Assembly (NCBI GenBank): GCA_009602725.1
Contig: WELB01000047.1
Location: forward strand, 103,060-167,059
Length of the DNA stretch: 64,000 nucleotides
Direction: 5' to 3'
Source: Spirogloea muscicola
Lineage: Eukaryota; Streptophyta; Zygnematophyceae; Spirogloeales; Spirogloeaceae
A model generated the notes under the pieces. It was not told the DNA's origin, did no database searches, and worked only from the letters and a program-made list of their open reading frames with translations. The translations under genes were made by a program, and so were the position numbers. Positions 12,765-24,000 of the stretch are shown in pieces. How positions within the stretch are numbered: the stretch's first letter is position 1; each line of letters starts with the position of its first letter.

Positions 12765-12958
12765 GTTGGGAGAGCTCACTTCCCTGGCTCGGTCCCTGTG
12801 GCGCTCTGTTTCTGCCTGAACACTGTATTGGCTTGCATTGGCCTCCCTTTCATGCGCTCCGCGCGCCTTCTCTCTCTTCGGGCGGCGTCCATGTTGGGGT
12901 GGCGGGCTTTTCCCCGTTGGGAGAGCTCACTTCCCCTGGCTCGGTCCCTGTGGCGCTC
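12765..12958. repeat. 42-bp direct repeats flanking repeat T2, just upstream of the L1 gene
   Basis: 12765-12806 and 12916-12958 are the same 42-bp sequence (one extra C in the second), starting GTTGGGAGAGCTCACTTCCC. They enclose T2 (12807-12915), a second copy of the LINE-tail-like repeat. The pattern resembles a long target duplication, 45-240 bp before the L1 start codon. Confidence 0.65.
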
Positions 12959-13001
12959 GGCGGCCGGGTGCTCTAAACCCCGAGCCCCGCCGGGCGTGGC
13001 C

Positions 13002-14845
13002 ATGGAGGCGCGCGCCGCGCTGGCGCTGCGGCGCCTGGCGCGGCCGCGCCTCCGCGNNNNNNNNNNNNNNNNNNNNNNNNNNNCCCCACCCGCCGCCCGC
13101 CGCCGCTGGCGCTGCCGGACGCCATCCGGGCGGTGAAGGCCGGCGCGCGCGCGCGCTTCGACGAGACGGTGGAGGCGCACGCGCACCTCGGCATCGACCC
13201 CCGCCGGGCCGACCAGATGGTCCGCGGCGCCGTCACGCTGCCCCACGGCAGCGGCAAGGTGCTGAGCCTTATTGAGCCTGACCTCTGAGCCGGGCTCCAC
13301 TGAGCGCATGATTTTCCGGGGAACACGGGTCGGCCCTGACTGACGCGGCGCCGGCTCGCGCAGGCCGTCAGGGTGGCCGTCTTTGCTGAGGGGGCCGCGG
13401 CGGAGGAGGCCCGCGCTGCGGGCGCGGACGTGGTCGGCGGCGAGGATCTGGTGGCGGCCATCAAGGCTTGTGCGCGCCCCAGCCGCGGCCACGCCGGCAA
13501 TACTACCGTTAGCAGAGACTCCTGCCCTGCGTCACGGCCTTGACTCTTAGTCGCTTGCGTGCACCGCCCCTGCTGCAGCCGGTGGGAAGCTGGACTTTGA
13601 CAAGTGCATCGCCGCACCGGGGATGATGCCCAAGTTGGGGCAGGTACTCTGCTGACCCCGGCCCACTGCTGCGCGTGAATACCGGCAGCAAGGCAAAGCC
13701 GCAAGCTGCTCTCGCTGCCTCTACTCGGCCTGCCTCCTTCAAGGGCTGGTGGCAGCAGGTTCTGTCCGGCTTGGGGAGCAGGCCACGTTGCTGCACGAGC
13801 CACAGCCCAGCTGATGGAGGGGCACTTGCCTGTCCTACTGAGGCAGGACTTCCTTGTCGTTGACCCGCTCCCAGGTGGCCCGCATCTTGGGCCCTCGTGG
13901 AATGATGCCCAACCCCAAGGTGCTTCTGGCCCTCCTGCCGTCCAGCTTGCAGCTCGCCAGCTTGCGGCTCCTTGGAGCTTTCCAACACCTCAAGGAGGGC
14001 TCATGATGAGCAGAATCTTTGGTTGCTTCTTCCACTACTTGCATCTCAGCTTGGTACAGTCACAATGAAAGTGGGAGATGCCACGAGAGCTGCAAAACAA
14101 GGCCGTGTTGACTTCCGCGCCGACAAGACAGGAGTTGTGCATGCAGGCCTGGGAAAGGTGTGACTGTAACCTCCACTCGGTGCTCAGAATGGTTGGACAG
14201 CGTTGTTGCCATGCAAATGTTATTAACAGGCGGTCATCCTTTAGTCCTGGTTGAGACCGTGGCGGGTTGACGTTTATTTACGGCCTCAGCCGCACTGCTT
14301 TTGTGGGTTGCAGGTCAGCTTTGACGATGAGGCTTTGCGTGTGAACATAGCCACGTTCATGGCAGCACTTCTGGCAGCGAGGCCCGTTGGTCTGAAGAAA
14401 GGTAAGCATGCGTGCAAAAGGGGTTTTGCATAGCAGCAAACAATGTGTGTTTTGCCATTTTTGCATGTACGCTTCTGAATTTTTCTCTTCAGAGTGCGGC
14501 ACTCATTCACACTGCACGTTGTATGTCCTCAACTGCAGGAGCCAAGTCTTTGGGCTACGTGCATAGCTTCACATTGGCATCCACGGTGCTCAACAGCTGC
14601 CTTTGGCTTTCCGGCATTGCTGTTTCCCTGGTGGTCTATTTTGTCCATTAGAGAAATTGCTTCTGTGTCAAGTGCTGGAGACAGCCATTCGAAAGTATCA
14701 ATCACCCTGCATGCTTTCAAAGGTCAGTTGTGGACCTCCACATACTCAATCTAATCTAGTATGTCATTGCACATGCCAGATGGGCCGCGGCGTGCCTGTG
14801 AGCATCCCGTCGGTGACACAGGCAGCTGCCTCTGTGTCCACGTAG
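13002..14845 (+). CDS. MRPL1: Ribosomal protein L1 (bL1/uL1), organellar, probably mitochondrial; eight exons
   Basis: Large-subunit protein of the L1 stalk, which helps release deacylated tRNA. Exons are 13002-13258 (with an N gap), 13364-13469, 13579-13643, 13875-13919, 14050-14157, 14314-14401, 14539-14585 and 14780-14845 (TAG), all GT-AG. Motifs in order are [100 protein letters not shown] and a C-terminal [13 protein letters not shown]. The N-terminus [18 protein letters not shown] is Arg/Ala-rich like an organelle targeting peptide. The end PVGLKKG...STMGRGVP resembles plant mitochondrial L1 rather than plastid L1, as I recall them, so mitochondrial location is inferred. With 27 Ns the ATG is out of frame with the rest of exon 1, so the gap length is wrong or the start differs. 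Introns 2 and 6 are phase 1; the others are phase 0. Confidence 0.9.
13057..13083. other. Assembly gap (27 N) inside exon 1 of the L1 gene
   Basis: Run of N flanked by GC-rich coding sequence. The stated length is incompatible with an open frame from the upstream ATG. Confidence 0.95.
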
Positions 14846-15284
14846 TATATGTACAGAGCACTTGATGGTCTTCAGCCAGAGGAGTGATGCTCTTTCAGCG
14901 CTGCTTCTCTTCACTCATCTGTAATTGTCAAACAAGACATTGTATAGCACACTCATGGTACATTACCATGCTTGTACATGTGTTGCTATCCCGCCATCAC
15001 TGGAACATGCAAGTCTTCATAGTATGCACTTGCACAGATGGACAGGCAATAGAACGTCAGAGATGCCACCACGGAATTCGAGGATATTTTGGGTTGAGGG
15101 AAGAATGATCAAGGTCTCATATCTGTGATTGGCCCATTCCAGGTCTACAGCTTGGTGGTATTAGAATACATGACAATTTCTTTGTAGCAACGTGGAGGTC
15201 CATGACCCATTGGCCTTGGCCTGAATCTAGAAGGGCCGGAGAACCCAAAGCACAAGATCCCTCTCCATGGATTCTGTGGAGGAC
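14846..15284. other. 3' flank of the L1 gene, no gene seen
   Basis: A TGTAA occurs about 75 bp after the stop (near 14920) and could serve as poly(A) signal. Nothing else is recognised. Confidence 0.4.
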
Positions 15285-15545
15285 GCTCATTAAACCTCTA
15301 GTCGAGAAATGCAGATTGGAGTAATTAGAAGCCGGAAAGCTTGCCTGCCGAAGCACGGAGGCAGCAGCCAAGGCGCGGGCTGCCCGCAAGTGCATGGCGA
15401 ATGCCTAAGAAGGTCGCAGAGAGATAGCAAGTAGCATTTGACACCTGACCAAGCACCCGGAAGGTGTTGAAGCCGGGCTGCTCGCTCTGTTACCCTTGAG
15501 TGCAGATTACAGCGATCCTGTGATGAAGAAGCGGATCTTCCACCA
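15285..15545 (-). mobile_element. LINE C-terminal fragment
   Basis: The minus strand reads HLRAARALAAAS and a terminal block NYSNLHFSTRGL, with flanking NTFRVL-type sequence matching the GSLAQVFRM region of other copies. Diverged and older. Confidence 0.6.
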
Positions 15546-15639
15546 GGGGCGAGTACTGTGAATGTGATTAAGCACTTTCCGGCCAGTTTGACTATGTTGA
15601 TGGTGCAGGTTTAGGGTTCACTTGGGATATTTTGCAGCT

Positions 15640-16085
15640 TTGGCCTGTGGAAACAAAAGTTATCACAAAGGGGGAGATGGCTGTGGGAGGCCAGATCAAG
15701 AAAGCATGAACGAAGTCCGAAGCGCCTGTCAGCCGTGTGCTGAAGTACACAGCTAATTTAGTACTACAGACCGGTGCCCAAGTCAGCAGCCGCAAGTTGA
15801 GTAGGCCTGCAGCCGGAAACAGTGACAACAAAGCGAATTTGGGAAACAGCGGCCAAAGCGAGGCCTACCAGCAAGTGCACTGCAAGAGTCTGGGAGCACT
15901 GGAGCGAGACCAGCAGGCGCATGCTAGACACCTGAGCAAGCAACCCAGCGGCAATGAAGCCGGGCTGCTCACCTTGCTAACTGTGGCGTCAGATGACCGC
16001 ACACCAGGCAAGCCGCTGAAGAAGGTCTAGCCACGGACTCTCAACGCCCCGTAATACCAATGGCCAGCGCCAAAGCTTAGTAACG
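15640..16085 (-). mobile_element. LINE 3' copy, old
   Basis: Minus strand: upstream DLLQRLA-like and FIAAGLLAQV-like segments near 15940-16030, CTWQ/HALAG region near 15880, terminal block near 15790, and a tail with GGCC...GGCC near 15690. Many changes; no open frame through it. Confidence 0.6.
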
Positions 16086-16289
16086 GCAGGGGGGCCCACA
16101 TACTTATGTCTTTCACCTAGTGCAGCCTTGCCGACTGTGACCGCCTGCTCCACCAATTTTAGTTGGCTTCATGGGGTCGGGAAGGCAGTGGTCACCACGA
16201 TAGCGATGATAGGGGGCCCCTTCCAGGTCCTGGCGTAGTGTCGACGAGGTCGGTGCGCCATGTGTGAAGACGAACGTCAGCCCCCAGCT

Positions 16290-16565
16290 AGATGGGCATG
16301 ACGGACGTTCTCTCCTTCAAACGCCCCCTGGCTCACGCAGTGCACTTGCGGGCAGGCCGCGCTAAAGCTGATGCTTCTGGGTCTTGTTGGGGTGCCTCTT
16401 CTCCAGCTGCAAATTACTCCAACTTGCTGCTGCTAACTCGGAGTCAGTAAGCTCCTACTCGCTGTAGTCTCTTGCATAGCTGTGTGATTTAGGCGCCTCT
16501 CGGCTGTTTTGGACCTGATCCATCTTTCTGGGCTGGCTATACACAGCCCCTGCCTTGCATCGGAA
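16290..16565 (+). mobile_element. LINE 3' fragment
   Basis: Plus strand AHAVHLRAGRAKADASGS, then NYSNLLLLTR near the end, then a tail with GGGCTGGCTATACACAGCCCC near 16530-16550. Confidence 0.65.
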
Positions 16566-16790
16566 GAGCTGATGTTTTTCCAAGGCCATGATGTAGCCGG
16601 CCTCCAGAAAGACGCCGAACATGCTATCCGGGAGTAGGTCTGTGTGCCAGCTCCCCCTGTGCGCAACGGAGTATGTGCACAGCCAAGTCGGCAGCGTCAG
16701 TGTTGCGTGCTCCGCTCCGCTCTGCAAAGGAATGCATGCAATGCAAAGGATTGCAAGAAAGAGTGGGGCCACCAAAATCGAAGACTTGGG
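16566..16790 (-). mobile_element. LINE fragment from the Cys/His region
   Basis: Minus strand AHRGSWHTDLLPDSMFGVFL followed by EAGY, which aligns by eye with the HRGERTDSHDLLRDGM region of the 11213 copy. It meets the preceding plus-strand tail at about 16565. Confidence 0.55.
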
Positions 16791-16939
16791 CTAAGAGGGG
16801 TGAAAAACCCAGGGCCTAAGCAGAGCTGGAAGGTGGTTGAAGTACACATCAGTGAGCACATAAAAGTCAGACAGGCTAAATTGGGAAGACAGGCTAAACC
16901 CGGCATGCTGATAAAGGGCCAAGATCGGTGAGCGGTGCA

Positions 16940-17115
16940 CGCTCAAATGAGAGCAGCATCCTGTGGAATGTAACATGTTATGCCTGCGGAAAGTGGTAAC
17001 CCAAGCTGCCCCCAACTGCCGTGGTGTGTGTCAACCTGCTGAGCCAGACGCTGGAGGAGGGAGGACCGTTTATCACCGGAGCCACCGTAGATGCCCATAG
17101 CCGTTAAGCGGCCGC
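16940..17115 (-). mobile_element. LINE internal fragment
   Basis: Minus strand MGIYGGSGDKRSSLLQRLAQ, corresponding to the DVHGALGSYWLDLLARLAR block of better copies. Confidence 0.45.
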
Positions 17116-17384
17116 AGGTCAGAGAAAGCAGTCTCTGGGTATATCGGGTCCCTAGGGTCCTGCCGCGTTGTTGAGATGGGCCTGCTGCCCTTGGGAACGT
17201 CGGGACACAGCGCTGCGCGCTACCCGGTGCAGGAGCTCGAGCCGCCGAGCGCCGAAAACCCCCCATGGACGTCGATGGCAAAGGGGGCAAATGAGTGTGT
17301 ATTACGAGATGGAGGGCCTGTGTGGCCAAGTACAATGGCAAGCACATTGACAAATGTACGTCACCTGCTGCTAAGCTGACCCGC

Positions 17385-17935
17385 TCAGTAACCACGAGTC
17401 AGCACATAGAGGTCGCTAACTGATGCCCGAATACTGGACGGCAATCGACAAGCTCTTGAGATACCAGCTAAAGCTCGACCAGCTTTCTCATGCAACGCAT
17501 GAGCCTGAGCTCGCTGCAGACAAGCTGACAGTCGACGTCGCAAGAATGACAAGTAGGCTGCCAGCATGCCCATCTGAGCCGGAAGCATATCCTCACGTCG
17601 AGCATATCCCAAACTTGCACTGTTCTCCAGCAGAGTATGGAAGCGAGGGCCCTTGCAGCCGAAAGTGTCAGTTGCCGCCGGTAGGAGGTGATCACTGCGG
17701 GGGTAGTCAGAGTAGTGTCGGGAGCTTTCTCTGCTCAGCACCTCCCACTGCGTGGCCAGCAATGAGCGTCGATGCGGAACCCTTGTATGCCTCCGTCACC
17801 ACCACATCAACCAAGGCTCGTGGGCCTCCGCCAGGTTGTGCACCCACAGTGTGAAGGGTGCGCCGTGGTGATGGGTTCGCCGCCGGGTAGTCATCAGCAT
17901 ACTTGGTGAGAGGCCAGTCCCGGAGGTGGAGGGGC
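17385..17935 (-). mobile_element. LINE 3' copy with nuclease-like region, immediately upstream of APC1
   Basis: Minus strand: ALVDVVVTEAYKGSAS, GHAVGGAEQRK (17740-17850), then LRRRLSACLQRAQAHALHEK and the end VSDLYVLTRGY-stop at 17385-17387. It covers the nuclease-like part and the terminal block. Its 5' end lies about 100 bp from the APC1 start codon. Confidence 0.65.
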
Positions 17936-18041
17936 TCGTGCAGCGGAGCTGGGCAGAGAGAAGGACGGTTAAGGTGGCTTTTCGACGGCGCTTGGGATTC
18001 GGGAAGCTGGCGCCCGTGCGGGGTCCGCCCCCGCGGCCGCC

Positions 18042-21000
18042 ATGGCCGCCCCGCGCGCGCGCGCCGNGCCGAGCACGCCCTTCGCGTCCACGGCTGCAGG
18101 CTGGGCCCCTCCCCCCTTCTCCCGTCCTTGCCAACACCGCTGGCTGCTGCTGCCGCCGGTCCCCTCCTCATACCCCCTTTCCGCGCCTTACCCCTGTGCC
18201 AGCGTCGAGTGGCTCGCCGGCGGCTGCCTGCGCAAGCACTTCTCCCTGGCCTCGCCCGTCCGCCAGGCGCTGTGGTGCCACTTCGACGGCCCCGCCGACG
18301 CCGGCGGCGGCACCATGCTCTGCGTCCTGCATTCCGCCGGCCTCGCCCTCTTCTCCGCCTGGGGTGGCGCCACGATGGAGGTGCCCCTGGACGACGCCGG
18401 CGGGGCGTCTCTCTGGCCGCTCCCCTGTGGCCTGCTGGTGCAGCGGCGGCACGGCGGCCTCCCTCTGGCGCTCCTCCACCCGCTGGACGACCTGCAGGTG
18501 GTCACAATCCTCGCCGCCCCTGTGACATGCCGGACTGCAGGAGACACGGCGGCACGGCGGCTGTAGGCCGGGAGAGCCGCCTGTCAGCGTGACTCATGAC
18601 GGCGGCGGGCGGGGTGGGCTCGGTTGGCAGGCGGCCACAGAGGCAGGCGGCGGGGCGGGCTTCGAGGGCCTGCGCGTCCTGTGGAGCGGCGGCGACGAAG
18701 CCCCTCTGCTCGTCGCGCACCATGCAGGTGATGGCCCGGGCTGCCTTGCTGCTCTTCTTTGCCTCCTCCAGCCTCTCCCCCCGAATGCCTTCACATGCCT
18801 TTCCAATGCCTTTCCAATGCCTTTTCCCCCTACTCCTGTGCTCTGCCCCAGCTTTCCCAGGGCCTCTTGCAGCAGCCGGCTGGCGGCGCGGCGGGCTCGG
18901 CTGCTGCTGACCGTCTTGGTTGCGGAGCAGGCCGCCAGGAGCACAGCGTGTGGGCGGTCGAGCAGCCGGCAGCCCTGCCGGGCCGCTCCCGGGCACCGAT
19001 GGTGCTGCGCTGCATCTGGAGCAGCGGCCAGGCCCCCGAGCCCCCCGCGACCCAGGCACGCGGGCACACTCTGAGCACCCGAGCGACCTGCCGCCATTGC
19101 TACGCTCCCCGCCTCGTCCCACCTGCTCGCACCTCCCTCGCTCACCGCCCCAGGGCTGGGAAGGCCCACTTCAATAATACCCGTTGCCTCTCCAAGCCCT
19201 CACCAGGCACCGCAACATTCCTCAGGTAGCCCTGGCCCGCGACCGCGAAGGCACGCCCCTTTTGGCGCTGGTCCTGCCTGGACAGCAGCAACTACTCCTG
19301 CTCCCTGTGCCGCCAGACTCCACGCAGCTCTTGCCCCTCGCCAGCTTGCTATCAGCCGTCTCTGCCGTTGCCATAGCAGCACCAGGAGGCCGCATTAAGG
19401 ACTTGCTGGTCCTCTCGCCCAGCAGAGAGCTCTTATACCTGGTTCGTCTGTCAGCCCTTCTGCTCCAGAGCTAGTCACGAATAAAGACCATGCAAGCAGC
19501 CGTGCTGCACGCACATTACAACATTCCACGACTTTGGTCAGCCGCATCAGCAGCTTCTCTGAGCAAGCGCTGCACGCTGTCCAGGAAATGCAGCGGGCAG
19601 GAGTCGGAGAGTGCCTCGCTTGTGAGCTGGCTGTACCTCCTTCCACAGTGCTGCCTCCGGCAGCATCGCTGCGGGATGCAGTAGGCGACCGCTTCAGCCT
19701 GGTGGGGGAAGACGGCCAGCTCTGGAGGTGCAGGGTGAGCCTGGGGGCCGAGCCCTCACTCTTGCAGCATTGCCATGCAGCGCTGGAGGAACCAAAGGCC
19801 CTGGCTCCGCTGTCCGTCAGGGCCGCGTGCGACTGGGCATCCTTCTGCGCGGCGCTGCTGGACTGGGTGGCGGGGAGCGTTCGGCCACGTCGCTCGTCAC
19901 CTTCCAGACAAGCTTCGGCATGGAGGGCTCTGCTGGCATCTGACCTGCACAGGGCCACAATACGCCAAAGCCTTTATGGGGCGCTGACGGCGAGGCCCGG
20001 TGTGTCTGCTGAAGTGGGGGAGCCTCCTCCTCCGCCACCAGCCTGGGAGCGCCAAGCTGAGGTGTTGGAGGCCCTGGAGCGGCTCCACTGGGTGTACGAG
20101 GACTGCAAGCTCGACTGCCTGCGCTGGCTCTGTGCGGAGAGGATGGCAGGCCTGCTGTGGGGAGTGGCCGCGGCCTTCGGCAGGCAGGAGCTGTGCGAGT
20201 ATTACCGGCGCGACTTCCCGGCTTGCCCTGGTGGGCGGCTGGCGCCACCTGTCGCAGCACTAGAGACGGCTGCTCGCGGGCTGCCTGCGGCTGCCTGCCT
20301 GCAAGGCTCGTTGCGATCCTGCCTCCTGGGCAATGCTGGAGCCTGGCAGCTTCTGGAGGCGATTCCCGCATTTGTGCCATGGTCCCGTGCAGTCTTTGCG
20401 CTGCACGCTGCCAGGGCTCAGCCGATGCCCTATCCTGTGGCTGGCTTGCCGCCCAAGGGCGCGCCTCTCTATATAGCGCCCGAGTCGGGCGCCGCTGTCC
20501 ACCGCATCGTGCTGGCTATGGTGGCACTGAGCTTCACGCTACCCAAGCTCAACCGACTGCCTCCCGGAGCGGCACTGCCTCTGCAGCAGGCGCTGTACCA
20601 GTGCCGGGAGGACCCCCCCAAGGGCTGGCCTGCGGCGGCCTACATGTTGGTGGGGCGGGACGACTTGGCGGCCTCAGCTTCCGCCGGCCAGCCGGTCAAT
20701 GACAACCGCTGCCACTGGGGCAGCACTTCCACGGCATGCCTGCATGCCATGCAGCAGGTTGAGCCAGATGCTGAGGCAGACGATGTGGACGTTGTGCCTG
20801 GTGCAAAGCCCATGTCTGCCCTGCGATTTGGAAAAGACCGACGAGTGCAGGAGGTGCAGCAACTTCTTGGCTCCTCAGAGCCAGCTCCCATTCAGGCCGT
20901 TTCTGGTGCAGATGCAAGCGACCCCGAGGTTGTAGCACAGCAGCAGTCCGAGTTGTGGCAGCTTGCCCTGCGCACTTCGGCATTGCCCTGTGGCCGTGGG

Positions 21001-24000
21001 GCTCTGACGCTTGCTAGCCTGCAACCTCTTCTGACGGAGGTGGGCTTCGGCACTGGCCTGCCCTCTGATACCAGTTTCTTGTCGCCCCTTCTGCACATTT
21101 GCTGCAGCTGACGTGTGCTGCCTGGCCCCTCTGGTGCAGAAACTGGTCGTCCCGCCGCTTGTGCTGGCAGGTCGCTTGCCCGTGCAGCATGACGCCACGG
21201 TCTGTCTCACTTGCCAACGCCCTCAACGCCTGTGAACAGCTGCCATCGTAAGGCAAAGACTCATGGTGATGCATGACCCAGGAATGCTGACATTGTGCCG
21301 GGTGCAGGTGAATATGGACCCAGCTATGGGCAACTTGCCGGAGCTGACCGCATGGCCCTCGTTCCACAACGCCGTCGCAGCAGGCCTGCGTCTTGCTGGA
21401 GGCCAGGTAAGTGCCATGCCCGCTCTTGCTGATGCCCCTGTACTGCTTCTAAGGGCCTCCATCTCCTGGCCTATCTAGGCACACTGCTGGCTCTGAATAC
21501 TTGTTGGCCGGCCGTGTGCCAGAGCCGAATCACACGGACGTGGATTGTGCACCAGCGGCCCGAGGAAGCAAGCCACGCGCACGCCGGCGTGGTACTGGCG
21601 CTTGGCCTGCAGGGCCATTTGGCTCTGCTGGCACCCACCGACGTGTACCGCTACCTGGCGCAGGAGCACGATGCCACCACAGCTGCCACGCTTCTTGGCA
21701 TGGCTGCAGCAATGCGCGCCTCCCAGGACCCTGCTCTATCAAAGGTGGGTTCAGAGCACCGCACACATTTGCCGTGCACGCATGACTCAGTGATGCAGCT
21801 TGGCTGGCCAAGGATTTGGGGCTTTACCTTGGCTCATGCATGCTACGTGCAAGCGGCCCTGATGGCTATAAACAACCTAGGCTGCTGGTGTTGCAGATGC
21901 TATTCCTGCACATACCTGGCCGCCACCCACCGTCGTTTCCAGACCTGGAGCTGCCAGCACTGGTGCAGGTAGCCATGGGCTCTGCTATCGCCTCTGCTTG
22001 AGCAGCTACTGGTGCGGATTGTGACATTGACATTGTGACATTGACGTTAAATAGCCAGCCTCACTGTCCTGTCTGTACTGGTGGCATTGTGGGTGGCCAC
22101 CAGTCCGCCGCGCTCGTGGCACTGGGCCTGCTTTACCAGGGCTCTGCACATCGACTTACAACGGAGACACTACTTGTACGTACTCGTTTTGCCCTCGCTT
22201 GTTTCTGAGCTGAGGACCCTGAAGCTTTGCCTGCTGGCCCTTTGTCGTGACCAAGGGACGGTGGGGTGTGCTCTCAGGCAGAAATCGGGAGGCGACCAGC
22301 CGGGGATGTGATGCAGGATCGCGAGGCATACTCTCTCAGCGCAGCACTCGCCCTCGGTCTCGTCACTCTTGGTAATGTTCCAAGGCACTCAGCCCTCTGC
22401 ATTGCTGGTGGCTGTTTGCTTCTGGGCAGCTCTCACATTCAGGCACTGGAGCCTCCTCATACAGGCAAAGGCCGGACTGCATGGGGCCTTGCCGATCTCC
22501 ACATGGAAGACCGGCTCCGGGAGTACGTGTGTGGCTTCCACCGAGAGCCACCCAATGCCGTGAGTTGACTGCTCTTTCACTGCAGGACTGCCATGCAACA
22601 CTTGCATTCCCTGCAAGTGTTGATCCTGCATCATGCCTACTTTCTGTCGCTTGGCTCCAGTCTCCATGGAGCACACCTGAAGCCACTGCAACGACAGCTG
22701 GTGGCGGAAGTCGCCATGAGCAGGTACGAAAGGCACGTAACTGCACCCTATCCTACTTTTGCACACCTTTGGGTGCTCATATATGCGCGTGGGCTAATAC
22801 GATCGTGATACCTCTGGCCTAGACAGGTCATGCAGGGCTCGGTTAGCAGCCTAAACATCACGTCCCCAGGTGCTACCCTGGCCTTGGCTCTCATGTATCT
22901 CAAGGTGAGCACCATGATCTGTTGCTTGGCTCCTTCCTTTTCTACAATGTGATAGTGACCGGGGTTGTAGACCAGCAGCCTTGTGAGCTGTTTCATCTCG
23001 TGTCATTCACAGACCAATGACGTTGAGGTAGCCAACAATCTGCCAATACCGTCGTCGGCATTTGCTCTGACCTATGTCCGGCCCGACTTCATCCTGCTCC
23101 GAATAGTTGCCCGAAACCTCATCCTCTGGGACAGGTGGACCCCTACAACATTCATAAATCACATGCCTGCCCATGTTGGCTGCAGAGTGCATCCTTCCTG
23201 CAGAGGTGTGTGAAGTCGTTTTCAAAAGCAACTGAAACTTTGCTATTGTGACAGCATAATGGCCAGCGAGGATTGGGTGCAAGCCCAAGTGCCAGGGTAC
23301 CTGAAGGACGTAGGAAGGTTCAGTGACTTGCAAGACATTGAGGCCATGGCACAAGCTCGTGCCAACATTCTGGCTGGCGCCTGCCTTTCGCTTGGTATAC
23401 ACCTTGAAAGGCGAGAAGGCCTGATGTCTGCACCAGTTGCTCCATATATCGACGTTGAGCATGCTTCGATATCCTGGGTTTATGCAAGCTCTGATGATTC
23501 AGGCTTTAAATATGCTGGGACTGCATCAAAGGCCGCCGAGCAGCTGCTGCACCAGTACACATGTCTCTTTCTGTCTCAGGTAATGCTTGCTGACACCTCT
23601 CTGTCAACTTACTTATGCGCCCCATCATGGATGTCGGTCATCTGTCACGTCAGATGGCCTTGTCCTATAAGCAAACCATCTATTATTTGAATGGAGCTCA
23701 TGTACCGTATGAGATGTGCAAGTTGGGTCTGAGGATCTGGAGGTACATGACATGTTTCGTTACCTGTATCTTTGTCCTGGGTCACAATGCTGCAGAAAGC
23801 AGCGAGCCTCCGTGCTGACAAGGCGGACCGGGGAACTCTTGAAACGTGCGTGGTGGTTTCAGCTCTTTCGTTATCCTTGGTGAGTGCTGAGCACAGGGCA
23901 CTGTTGACCACCACTTGTACCACGGTACATCATTTGTTGACATTCCACCAATGCCTGTGCAGGTAATGGCCGGCAGTGGTCATCTGAGGACCCTGCGGCT

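Noticed and set aside
13464-13471. GC-AG intron in the L1 gene after ATCAAG
   Set aside because: A donor GT four bases later (13470) with acceptor at 13577-13578 restores the frame as a normal phase-1 GT-AG intron (KASGGKLDFD).
12973-13988. Long minus-strand open frames over the L1 gene
   Set aside because: Antisense of the L1 exons; the plus strand gives a coherent spliced L1 protein.
20157-20702. Alternative-frame open reading frames inside the long APC1 exon
   Set aside because: Shadows; the 19550-21039 frame matches APC1 throughout.
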